Position numbers and translations under genes: made by a program. From DATARH01 sp963734125 (GTDB lineage: Bacteria > Pseudomonadota > Alphaproteobacteria > ATCC43930 > CGMCC-115725): a stretch of 19,470 bases of DNA. The notes under the pieces were generated by a model. It made no database searches. It was given only the letters and a program-made list of their open reading frames with translations, and had not been told where the DNA came from. Location of the stretch: the NCBI GenBank assembly GCA_963734125.1, contig CAVTGB010000027.1:1-19470 (forward strand), written 5' to 3'. Position 1 is the stretch's first letter; every line of letters starts with the position of its first letter. Shown here one piece after another: positions 13,680 through 19,470 of this stretch.

Positions 13680-14693
13680 ATGATGCAACCACGACTGCCT
13701 GAGACCGTGCCCACCCCTATCGCTGCCGCGATGCCGCTGCCCGAGCTCTACGCTCGCGTCGAGCGCCATGTGCCACCGGTCGAATGGCCATTCCTCGCCG
13801 AGGACATCGCCGCGATCCTCAAGCTGAAGCACGAGCGGAACGCGGTCATCCTGGCGCACAATTATCAGACCCCCGACATCTTCCATACGGTCGGCGACAT
13901 CGTCGGCGACAGTCTCGCGCTGGCCCGCGAGGCGGCGCGCACCGACGCCGCGGTCATCGTCTTGGCCGGGGTCCACTTCATGGCCGAGACAGCGAAGCTG
14001 CTCAACCCGGAAAAATCCGTGCTGATCCCCGACACGCGCGCCGGCTGCTCGCTCGCCGCCTCGATCACCGCGGCCGACGTCCGCCTGATGCGCGAGCGCC
14101 ATCCCGGGGTCCCGATCGTCACCTATGTCAACACCTCGGCCGCGGTGAAGGCGGAATCGGACATCTGCTGCACTTCAGGCAATGCCAGGAAGATCATCGA
14201 GGCGCTGGGCGTGCCCAAGGTGATCATGCTTCCCGACGAATACCTCGCCCGCAACATTGCGAAAGAGACCAAGGTCGAGATCATCGCCTGGAAGGGCCAT
14301 TGCGAGGTCCACGAGCGCTTCACCCCGGAAGACATCCGCGGCTTGCGCGAAACGCACCCCGGCATCACCGTGTTGGCCCATCCCGAATGCCCGCCCGAGG
14401 TCGTCGCCGAATGCGACTTCGCGGGCTCGACGGCGGCGATGGCCGATTATGTCGGGACAAAGCGGCCGGCGCGGGTCGTGCTCCTGACCGAATGCTCGAT
14501 GAGCGACAACGTCGCGCTGCAATACCCCGAGCTCGATTTCATCCGGCCGTGCAATCTGTGCCCGCATATGAAGCGGATCACCCTCGCGAACATCCGCCAT
14601 GCGCTCGAAACCATGACCCACGAGGTGACAATCGCTCCCGAAATCGCCGGGCCGGCGCGCCGCGCCGTCGAGCGCATGCTTGAAATCGGTTGA
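13680..14693 (+). CDS. nadA: Quinolinate synthase NadA
   Basis: A 337-residue [4Fe-4S] quinolinate synthase that condenses iminoaspartate with dihydroxyacetone phosphate in de novo NAD synthesis. The three cluster cysteines are visible: Cys123 in A-G-C-S-L-A, Cys208 in G-H-C-E-V-H-E-R-F and Cys294 in C-N-L-C-P-H-M-K. The substrate-binding H-N-Y-Q (60-63) is also present. Length is normal for the family. I chose the ATG at 13680, eight bases after GGGAG; a GTG at 13677 and an ATG at 13683 are in frame. The upstream region has a promoter and two related palindromes likely bound by NadQ. nadC follows after 194 bases, but nadB, which supplies iminoaspartate, is not in the window. Confidence 0.96.
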   Translation: MMQPRLPETVPTPIAAAMPLPELYARVERHVPPVEWPFLAEDIAAILKLKHERNAVILAHNYQTPDIFHTVGDIVGDSLALAREAARTDAAVIVLAGVHFMAETAKLLNPEKSVLIPDTRAGCSLAASITAADVRLMRERHPGVPIVTYVNTSAAVKAESDICCTSGNARKIIEALGVPKVIMLPDEYLARNIAKETKVEIIAWKGHCEVHERFTPEDIRGLRETHPGITVLAHPECPPEVVAECDFAGSTAAMADYVGTKRPARVVLLTECSMSDNVALQYPELDFIRPCNLCPHMKRITLANIRHALETMTHEVTIAPEIAGPARRAVERMLEIG

Positions 14694-14721
14694 GGTCGGC
14701 GTTACCGATCCGGACACCCTA

Positions 14722-14836
14722 GCGTCCTTCGAGACGGCCGCTCTGCGACCTCCTCAGGATGACGATAAAGAATTGATATAATAGAAAAATATTCGTCATC
14801 CCGAGGAGTACCCCGAGGGGGTGCGTCTCAAGGATG
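14722..14836. repeat. Palindromic intergenic repeat (GTCCTTCGAGACGG/CCTCAGGATGACG family)
   Basis: The left arm (14722-14765) carries GCGTCCTTCGAGACGG and CTCCTCAGGATGACGA. The right arm (14793-14836) carries the reverse: TCGTCATCCCGAGGAG, then GTCTCAAGGATGC. The 27-base centre is strikingly AT-rich for this genome. This is another common alphaproteobacterial repeat family. It lies exactly in the nadA-nadC gap where nadB is often found. Confidence 0.8.
14774..14782 (+). promoter_or_regulatory. Extended -10 sequence upstream of nadC
   Basis: TGATATAAT matches the extended -10 consensus (TGnTATAAT) exactly and lies in the AT-rich loop of the repeat. No -35 is evident, as is usual for extended -10 promoters. 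It could drive nadC with a leader of about 100 bases. AT-rich loops give such matches by chance, so this is tentative. Confidence 0.35.
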
Positions 14837-14887
14837 CTGAGCGCAAATGCAACCGAGACCGCCAATTGCTGCAATTGGAGAAAATCA

Positions 14888-15721
14888 ATGCTCCGCTTGT
14901 TGATCGAGCCGATTGTCCGTGCCGCACTCCTTGAAGATCTCGGGCGGGCCGGCGACATCACGACAGACGCGATCGTGCCGGCCGATGCGCCGATCGATGC
15001 GGTCATCACGGCGCGCCAGCCGGGCATCCTTGCCGGGCTGGAGGCCGGCCTCCTCGCATTTGAACTGCTCGACCCCGCGCTCAAGATCGAGCGCCTGCGC
15101 GCCGATGGGAACCGCGTCGAGCGTGGGCAGGCGGTCGCCCGCATCGGCGGCCGGGCGCGGCCGGTGCTGGCGGCGGAGCGTACCGCGCTCAACCTCGTAT
15201 GCCGGCTCTCCGGCGTCGCCACCGCGACCCGCGCGATGGTCGACGCGATCGAGGGCACCCGGGCGCGGATCGTGTGCACGAGAAAGACAACGCCGGGCCT
15301 GCGCATCCTCGAAAAGGAGGCGGTGCGCTTGGGCGGCGGCGCCAACCACCGCTTCGGCCTCGACGATGCGATGCTGATCAAGGACAACCACATCGCTGTT
15401 GCCGGCAGCGTCCGCGAGGCGCTCGAACGGGCGCGCGCCCATGCCGGCCATCTGGTCAAGATCGAGCTCGAGGTCGATACGCTCGACCAGCTCGCCGAGG
15501 CGTTAGAGCACCGGGTTGACGCGGTGCTCCTCGACAACATGGACCCCGACACCTTACGCCGCGCCGTCGCGATGGTTGCCGGGCGCGCGGTGACCGAGGC
15601 CTCCGGACGCATCACCCGCGAGAGCGTACCGGCGATCGCCGCCGCCGGGGTTGATCTGATCTCCTCGGGCTGGATCACCCACAGCGCCCCGATCCTCGAT
15701 TTGGGGCTCGATATCGAATAG
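14888..15721 (+). CDS. nadC: Nicotinate-nucleotide diphosphorylase (carboxylating), NadC
   Basis: A 277-residue quinolinate phosphoribosyltransferase, which converts quinolinate and PRPP to nicotinate mononucleotide, the step after NadA. Family motifs are E-R-T-A-L-N at 97-102, T-R-K-T-T-P-G-L-R at 131-139 and G-G-G-x-N-H-R-F-G-L-D-D-x-M-L-I-K-D-N-H at 149-168, and the C-terminal barrel (E-A-S-G-R-I, then S-S-G-W-I-T-H-S) is intact. The ATG at 14888 has GGAG seven bases upstream; a longer in-frame start at 14834 would read through repeat sequence. The gene lies downstream of nadA with a repeat element in between. A 76-base gap separates it from the first amidase. Confidence 0.96.
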   Translation: MLRLLIEPIVRAALLEDLGRAGDITTDAIVPADAPIDAVITARQPGILAGLEAGLLAFELLDPALKIERLRADGNRVERGQAVARIGGRARPVLAAERTALNLVCRLSGVATATRAMVDAIEGTRARIVCTRKTTPGLRILEKEAVRLGGGANHRFGLDDAMLIKDNHIAVAGSVREALERARAHAGHLVKIELEVDTLDQLAEALEHRVDAVLLDNMDPDTLRRAVAMVAGRAVTEASGRITRESVPAIAAAGVDLISSGWITHSAPILDLGLDIE

Positions 15722-15797
15722 CCAATCGCCGGCGTCTGGCACCGGCGGGCGAACCCTGCTTAGATAGCGGCTCCCGCGGCCTCACGGAGCCTCGCCG

Positions 15798-17096
15798 ATG
15801 CCGAATGTCGAACCGCACCGCCTCTCGGCGACGGTGCTGGCCCGCCTCGTCGACAGCGGTGAATTGACCGCCGAGACGGTCGTGCGCAGCTGCCTCGAGC
15901 GGATCAGGGAGCGCGAGCCGGTGGTGCGGGCGTGGACCCATCTCGACCGTGGGGTGGCGCTCGCCGCGGCCCGCGCCTGCGACAACGGCGGGAAGCAAGG
16001 CATCCTGCGGGGCGTGCCGTTCGGCATCAAGGACATCTTCGACACATCCGACATGCCATCGGGCTACGGTTCCCCGATCTATAGCGGGTGCCGGCCGAGC
16101 TTTGATGCAAGCGCGGTGGCGCTGCCGCGCGCCGCCGGGGCGATCCTTCTCGGCAAGACGGTGACGACCGAATTCGCCAACCGCCATCCCGGACCGACGA
16201 TGAACCCGCATAACCGCGCATTCACCCCCGGCGGCTCGTCGAGCGGGTCGGCCGCCGCGGTCGCCGATTTCATGGTGCCCCTGGCGCTCGGCACCCAAAC
16301 CGGCGGGTCGGTCATTCGCCCGGCAGCGTTTTGCGGGATCGTCGGGTTTAAGCCGAGCTATGGCCTCTTCCCCCCGGCCGGGATGCATCCCAACACCGAG
16401 ACCCTCGACACGGTCGGCGCGATGGCGCGCTCGGTCGAGGACATCGCGCTTTTCCGCGCCGCGCTGATGGCGATCCCCTACCAGCAGCCGGAGATCCCCG
16501 AGCGCCCGCCGCGCCTCGCGCTCTGCCACACGATGCACTGGGACCGCGCGCAACCCGAGGGGAAAGCGGTCCTCGAAGCGGCGGCGGCGCGGCTCGGCGC
16601 TGCCGGAGCGACAATCGTCGACAGCGAGCTGCCCGAAGCGTGCGCCGACATCTCCGAGATCCAGCGCCGCCACAGCGCCTATGAGGCGCCGCGCAACCAT
16701 GCTCCGGAACTCCATCGCCACGCCGCGCTGCTCAGCGATGACCTCCTCGCCCACGGCCGCATCGCCGCCGGGCGCAAGCTGAGCCTTGAGGATTTTCGCA
16801 CCGCCTGGCGCGGCGCCGAGCGGGCGCGCGCAACCGCACACGAATGGGCCGGCGGGTTCGACGCAATCCTCACCCTCCCCGCCCCCGGCCAGGCGCCAAA
16901 GACGCTCGCCTCGACCGGTGACGCGGTCTTCAATTCGTTGTGGACGATGCTCCATATGCCTTGCCTGACGATGCCGGCGGGCGCGGGACCGGACGGGTTG
17001 CCGGTCGGCATCCAGCTGGTCGCCCGCCGCCACGACGATCGCCGTCTCTTGGATATCGGGCTCTGGGTCGAGCACCAATTGGGAGCGCGGCCATGA
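15798..17096 (+). CDS. Amidase-signature family amidase (first of tandem pair)
   Basis: A 432-residue enzyme of the amidase signature family, which hydrolyses carboxamides. The Ser-cisSer-Lys triad can be placed: Lys78 in G-I-K-D, cis-Ser147 in G-G-S-S-S-G-S, and nucleophile Ser171 in T-Q-T-G-G-S-V-I-R-P. The G-G-S-S-S-G-S and T-Q-T-G-G-S-V-I-R-P-A motifs resemble malonamidase-type enzymes rather than GatA. The start is the ATG with GGAG nine bases upstream. Its TGA overlaps the ATG of the second amidase, so the pair is translationally coupled. The substrate is unknown. No signal peptide is present. Confidence 0.93.
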   Translation: MPNVEPHRLSATVLARLVDSGELTAETVVRSCLERIREREPVVRAWTHLDRGVALAAARACDNGGKQGILRGVPFGIKDIFDTSDMPSGYGSPIYSGCRPSFDASAVALPRAAGAILLGKTVTTEFANRHPGPTMNPHNRAFTPGGSSSGSAAAVADFMVPLALGTQTGGSVIRPAAFCGIVGFKPSYGLFPPAGMHPNTETLDTVGAMARSVEDIALFRAALMAIPYQQPEIPERPPRLALCHTMHWDRAQPEGKAVLEAAAARLGAAGATIVDSELPEACADISEIQRRHSAYEAPRNHAPELHRHAALLSDDLLAHGRIAAGRKLSLEDFRTAWRGAERARATAHEWAGGFDAILTLPAPGQAPKTLASTGDAVFNSLWTMLHMPCLTMPAGAGPDGLPVGIQLVARRHDDRRLLDIGLWVEHQLGARP

Positions 17097-18373
17097 GCGC
17101 ACCAAACCGGCTGTCCGCCGCCGAGGCGATCGCGGGGCTCGGCTCCGGGGCGGTGACTGCCGAGGCGCTCACCCGCGCCTGCCTCGACCGCGCCGCGGAG
17201 CGATCCGACGTCAAGGCCTGGATCTGGCTCGATCCGGAACAGGCATTGGCCCAGGCGCGCGACGCCGACCGCGCCGGCCGGCCGGGCCTCCTCGCCGGGT
17301 TGCCGATCGGCGCTAAGGACATCATCGACACGCGCGACATGCCGACCGGGCACGGCTCGCCGATCTATCGCGGCAACCGCCCGTTTGCCGACGCCGCGTG
17401 CGTCGCCCTCTTACGCATGGCCGGCGGCACGGTCATGGGCAAGACCGTCACCACCGAGTTTGCCAACCGCTTCCCAGGCGCCACCGTCAACCCGCACAAC
17501 CCCGCGCATACGCCGGGCGGGTCGTCGAGCGGCTCGGCTGCCGCGGTCGCCGATTTCCAGGTGCCGGCCGCGCTCGGCACCCAGACCGGCGGATCGGTGA
17601 TCCGGCCCTCGGCGTTTTGCGGGGTCATCGGCTACAAGGCGAGCTTTGGCGAATTCAGCCGCAGCGGCATCAAGCTGCAATGCCACAACTTGGATACCCT
17701 CGGCATCCTGTGCCGCAGCCTCGACGATCTGCCGCCCTTGCGCGCCGCGCTCGTCGCGGGGCCCCTGCGCAAGATCGACCGATCGGTCAGGGCGCCGCGC
17801 ATCGGGGTCTGCCGCACCCCCGCCTGGGAGCGCGCCGAGCCGGCGACCCAGGCGCTGATTGAAAAGAGCGCATCCCGGCTTGCCGCCGCCGGGGCGAAGG
17901 TCAGCGAGGTGACCTTTGCAGCGCCTTTCGCCACCATCCTCGAGCACCATCGCCGCATCTTCAATTTCGAGGCGGCGCGCAATTACGCCTACGAATACGA
18001 AGCGCACAACGAGCAGGTCAGCCAGGTCCTTAAGGACACCGTGCTGACCCCGGGCCGCGAATTACCGCTTGCCGCCTATGTCGAGGCGATCGAGACCGCG
18101 GAGGCCTTCCGCGGTCATCTCGACGACATCTTCGACGAATTTGATGTGCTCTTAACCCCGAGCGCCGCCGGCGAAGCGCCCGAGGGGCTAGGCTCGACCG
18201 GCGACCCGAGCTTCAACGCGATCTGGACCTTGGCGTGGACCCCGTGCGTGACCTTGCCGGCGGCGAGCGGCCCCAAAGGCCTGCCGCTCGGCATCCAGCT
18301 GGTGGGGCCCCGCTTCCAGGACGAGGCGCTCTTTGATGCCGCCGCCTGGGTCGAGGCGCGGCTCGCCGCCTGA
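17093..18373 (+). CDS. Amidase-signature family amidase (second of tandem pair)
   Basis: A 426-residue paralogue of the preceding gene with the same active site: Lys75 in G-A-K-D, cis-Ser144 in G-G-S-S-S-G-S, nucleophile Ser168 in T-G-G-S-V-I-R-P. The two share long conserved stretches around the active site (K-T-V-T-T-E-F-A-N-R, L-G-T-Q-T-G-G-S-V-I-R-P) but differ clearly in the C-terminal half. This suggests an old duplication with different substrate ranges or a hetero-oligomer. The ATG at 17093 is in an ATGA overlap, with GGGAG seven bases upstream; the open frame extends further but inside the first amidase gene. The first NIPSNAP gene follows after 41 bases, so one operon is likely. Confidence 0.93.
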   Translation: MSAPNRLSAAEAIAGLGSGAVTAEALTRACLDRAAERSDVKAWIWLDPEQALAQARDADRAGRPGLLAGLPIGAKDIIDTRDMPTGHGSPIYRGNRPFADAACVALLRMAGGTVMGKTVTTEFANRFPGATVNPHNPAHTPGGSSSGSAAAVADFQVPAALGTQTGGSVIRPSAFCGVIGYKASFGEFSRSGIKLQCHNLDTLGILCRSLDDLPPLRAALVAGPLRKIDRSVRAPRIGVCRTPAWERAEPATQALIEKSASRLAAAGAKVSEVTFAAPFATILEHHRRIFNFEAARNYAYEYEAHNEQVSQVLKDTVLTPGRELPLAAYVEAIETAEAFRGHLDDIFDEFDVLLTPSAAGEAPEGLGSTGDPSFNAIWTLAWTPCVTLPAASGPKGLPLGIQLVGPRFQDEALFDAAAWVEARLAA

Positions 18374-18414
18374 CCCGTTTCCCGTTCACCTATTCACCCC
18401 AGGGAGGACCCAAG

Positions 18415-18741
18415 ATGATCTACGAATTGCGCGTCTACCACTGCGTCCCCGGCCGCCTGCCCGATCTGTTGAAGCGGTTCGACACGATCACCCTTAAATT
18501 GTGGGAGAAGCACGCGATCCACCAGGCCGGGTTCTGGACGACCCTCGTCGGCGAATTGAACCAGGACCTGACCTACTTCCTCAAATGGGAATCGTTGGCC
18601 GAGCGCGACGCGAAAATGAGCAAGTTCGGGGCCGACCCGGAATGGCTCAGCGCGCGCGCCAAGACCGAGGAGAACGGCCCGATCGTCGCCTCGATCTCCA
18701 ATTCGTTCCTGACCCCGACCTCGTTTTCGTCAGTGAAGTAA
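18415..18741 (+). CDS. NIPSNAP family protein (first of tandem pair)
   Basis: A 108-residue single-domain protein of the NIPSNAP family (PF07978), a ferredoxin-like alpha/beta-barrel fold. The N-terminus M-I-Y-E-L-R-V-Y is the family signature, and the aromatic-rich G-F-W-T-T-L-V-G and Y-F-L-K-W-E strands follow. Bacterial members are small, soluble and of unknown function; many sit beside catabolic enzymes. A strong AGGGAGGA lies just upstream of the ATG. It is 41 bases after the second amidase. About 80 of its 108 residues match the next gene. Confidence 0.88.
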   Translation: MIYELRVYHCVPGRLPDLLKRFDTITLKLWEKHAIHQAGFWTTLVGELNQDLTYFLKWESLAERDAKMSKFGADPEWLSARAKTEENGPIVASISNSFLTPTSFSSVK

Positions 18742-18755
18742 ACCGGCCCCTTACG

Positions 18756-18815
18756 GTCATGGCCGGACTTGATCCGGCCATCCACGCCGATCCCCGGGAC
18801 AAGCCCGGGGATGAC
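18756..18815. repeat. Two adjacent palindromic hairpins (GTCATGGCCGG / CCCCGGGACAAGCCCGGGG family)
   Basis: The first hairpin is ATGGCCGGA-CTTGA-TCCGGCCAT, preceded by GTC; the second is ATCCCCGGG-ACAAG-CCCGGGGAT, followed by GAC. Both are near-perfect. The outer ends GTCAT/ATGAC are also complementary, so the whole unit is a nested palindrome. It fills the gap between the two NIPSNAP genes and would be transcribed with them. Confidence 0.8.
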
Positions 18816-18836
18816 ATATCCTTTGGAGAAAACCAC

Positions 18837-19163
18837 ATGATCTATGAACTGCGCGTCTACCACGCCGTCCCCGGCCGCCTGCCTGATCTATTGAAGCGGT
18901 TCGACACGATCACGCTGAAGATCTGGGAGCGCCACAAGATCAAGCAGGCCGGGTTCTGGACTACCCTGGTCGGCGGCTCGAACCAGACGCTTCACTATTT
19001 CCTGCAGTGGGAATTGCTCGCCGACCGCGAGACCAAATGGAACGCCTTCCAGGCCGACCCCGAGTGGCATCAGAAGCGCGCCGAAACCGAGAGGAACGGC
19101 GCCCTCGTCGCGCGCGTCGAGAATTCGTTCCTGACGCCGACCAGCTTTTCGTCGGTGAAGTAG
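18837..19163 (+). CDS. NIPSNAP family protein (second of tandem pair)
   Basis: A 108-residue paralogue of the gene 95 bases upstream, with identical length and near-identical ends (M-I-Y-E-L-R-V-Y-H and N-S-F-L-T-P-T-S-F-S-S-V-K). Differences concentrate in residues 45-95, the likely ligand or partner surface. The ATG has GGAG nine bases upstream. The frame is open further upstream, but through the repeat and the other gene, so the family N-terminus decides the start. Function is unknown; a hetero-oligomer with its neighbour is possible. Confidence 0.88.
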   Translation: MIYELRVYHAVPGRLPDLLKRFDTITLKIWERHKIKQAGFWTTLVGGSNQTLHYFLQWELLADRETKWNAFQADPEWHQKRAETERNGALVARVENSFLTPTSFSSVK

Positions 19164-19182
19164 CGCGGCATAACGGTCTAGA

Positions 19183-19256
19183 CCCCGGCGCAGGCCGGGG
19201 CCTATTGTCCAGCCGCTCGACCTGCGGACAGATGGGTCCCTGCCTGCGCAGGGACC
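19183..19256. terminator. Two hairpins between convergent genes, possible bidirectional terminator
   Basis: CCCCGG-CGCAGG-CCGGGG (19183-19200) and GGTCCCTGC-CTGC-GCAGGGACC (19235-19256) lie between the NIPSNAP stop and the moaE stop. The second reaches into the moaE stop codon. They look like another palindromic repeat pair. Termination is inferred from position. Confidence 0.5.
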
Positions 19257-19470
19257 TACTTCTTTCGCCAGCGTCGGGTTGCCTCGTCGTCTTCGGCGCG
19301 CGCGGCGACCCAGCGCTCGCCCTCTGGCGTCTCCTCGCTTTTCCAGAACGGCGCGTCGGTTTTCAGCCAGTCGATGAGGAAATGGCAGGCGGCGAGCGCG
19401 GCCTCGCGATGCGGCGAGGCGGTCGCCACCAGGACGATACGGTCGCCGGGCTCAAGCCGCCCATAGCGGT
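19256..19470 (-). CDS. moaE: Molybdopterin synthase catalytic subunit MoaE, C-terminal part
   Basis: The last 70 codons of a minus-strand gene that continues past the right edge; the stop is at 19256-19258. The sequence reads R-Y-G-R-L-E-P-G-D-R-I-V-L-V-A-T-A-S-P-H-R, then A-C-H-F-L-I-D-W-L-K-T-D-A-P-F-W-K-S-E and G-E-R-W-V-A-A. These are the conserved MoaE C-terminus: H-R, the D-x-L-K-T segment and the catalytic-region Lys in F-W-K-x-E. MoaE with MoaD converts cyclic pyranopterin monophosphate to molybdopterin. The tail ending R-W-R-K-K after the W-V motif is normal for alphaproteobacteria. The start and any moaD neighbour are outside the window. Confidence 0.9.
   Translation of the reverse strand, partial: RYGRLEPGDRIVLVATASPHREAALAACHFLIDWLKTDAPFWKSEETPEGERWVAARAEDDEATRRWRKK

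Noticed and set aside
13649..13703. 17-codon frame in the nadA leader overlapping the nadA start
   Set aside because: No ribosome site and no run of regulatory codons; it probably reflects the operator palindrome.
15675..17105. Long open frame antisense to the first amidase
   Set aside because: It is Arg/Gly/Ala-rich without domain character and lies wholly over a gene with clear family motifs; high GC produces such frames by chance.
1..19470. CRISPR array, tRNA, rRNA, insertion sequence, phage or defence island
   Set aside because: No regularly spaced direct repeats, cloverleaf sequences, transposase or phage genes were seen; the only defence-like element is the VapBC pair.

Overview
This is a high-GC chromosomal segment from an alphaproteobacterium, probably a Rhodospirillales/Rhizobiales-type lineage. 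The evidence is protein-level similarity throughout, the cycM-like cytochrome / kdsB / pheA neighbourhood, a NadQ-type (COG4111) NAD regulator beside nadA and nadC, and several families of palindromic intergenic repeats of the kind that litter alphaproteobacterial genomes. There are no rRNA or tRNA genes, no insertion sequences, no prophage and no CRISPR array. It reads as ordinary core metabolism with some accessory insertions.

Left part, minus strand (230-6542). kdsB (CMP-KDO synthesis) is followed by pheA (prephenate dehydratase), then an Ldh-family NAD(P)-dependent 2-hydroxyacid dehydrogenase overlapping pheA by ATGA, an S9A prolyl oligopeptidase and an LLM-class flavin oxidoreductase. 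Three of the four junctions carry a palindromic repeat. The tail of an HdeD/DUF308 membrane protein enters from the left edge.

Middle part, plus strand (6730-11710). Divergent from kdsB are a membrane-anchored cytochrome c (broken by a +1 frameshift), a HisN-type histidinol-phosphatase, a YejA-type peptide-binding protein and a YejB-type permease. yejE and yejF do not follow. Instead there is a small two-helix membrane protein with a bacterial PH domain, abutting nadQ.

NAD block (11711-15721). nadQ (predicted NAD-responsive repressor) and nadA (quinolinate synthase) are separated by a VapBC toxin-antitoxin pair on the minus strand. nadC (quinolinate phosphoribosyltransferase) follows nadA, but nadB, which often sits between them, is replaced by a repeat element. 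The nadA upstream region is the most interesting regulatory stretch. It has a sigma70-like promoter whose -10 lies inside a 23-bp palindrome, a second related palindrome over the ribosome-binding site, and a terminator-like hairpin in the leader between them.

Right part (15798-19470). Two tandem amidase-signature amidases overlap by ATGA and are followed by two tandem NIPSNAP-family proteins about three quarters identical to each other. The C-terminal part of moaE (molybdopterin synthase large subunit) comes in on the minus strand at the right edge.

Two conserved genes carry indel-type anomalies: the cytochrome c frameshift, and a compensated pair of shifts inside pheA. They are either sequencing errors or real lesions, and should be settled from reads. 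I found no clear wholly new system. The best candidates for new biology are the layered nadA control region and the amidase/amidase/NIPSNAP/NIPSNAP cassette.
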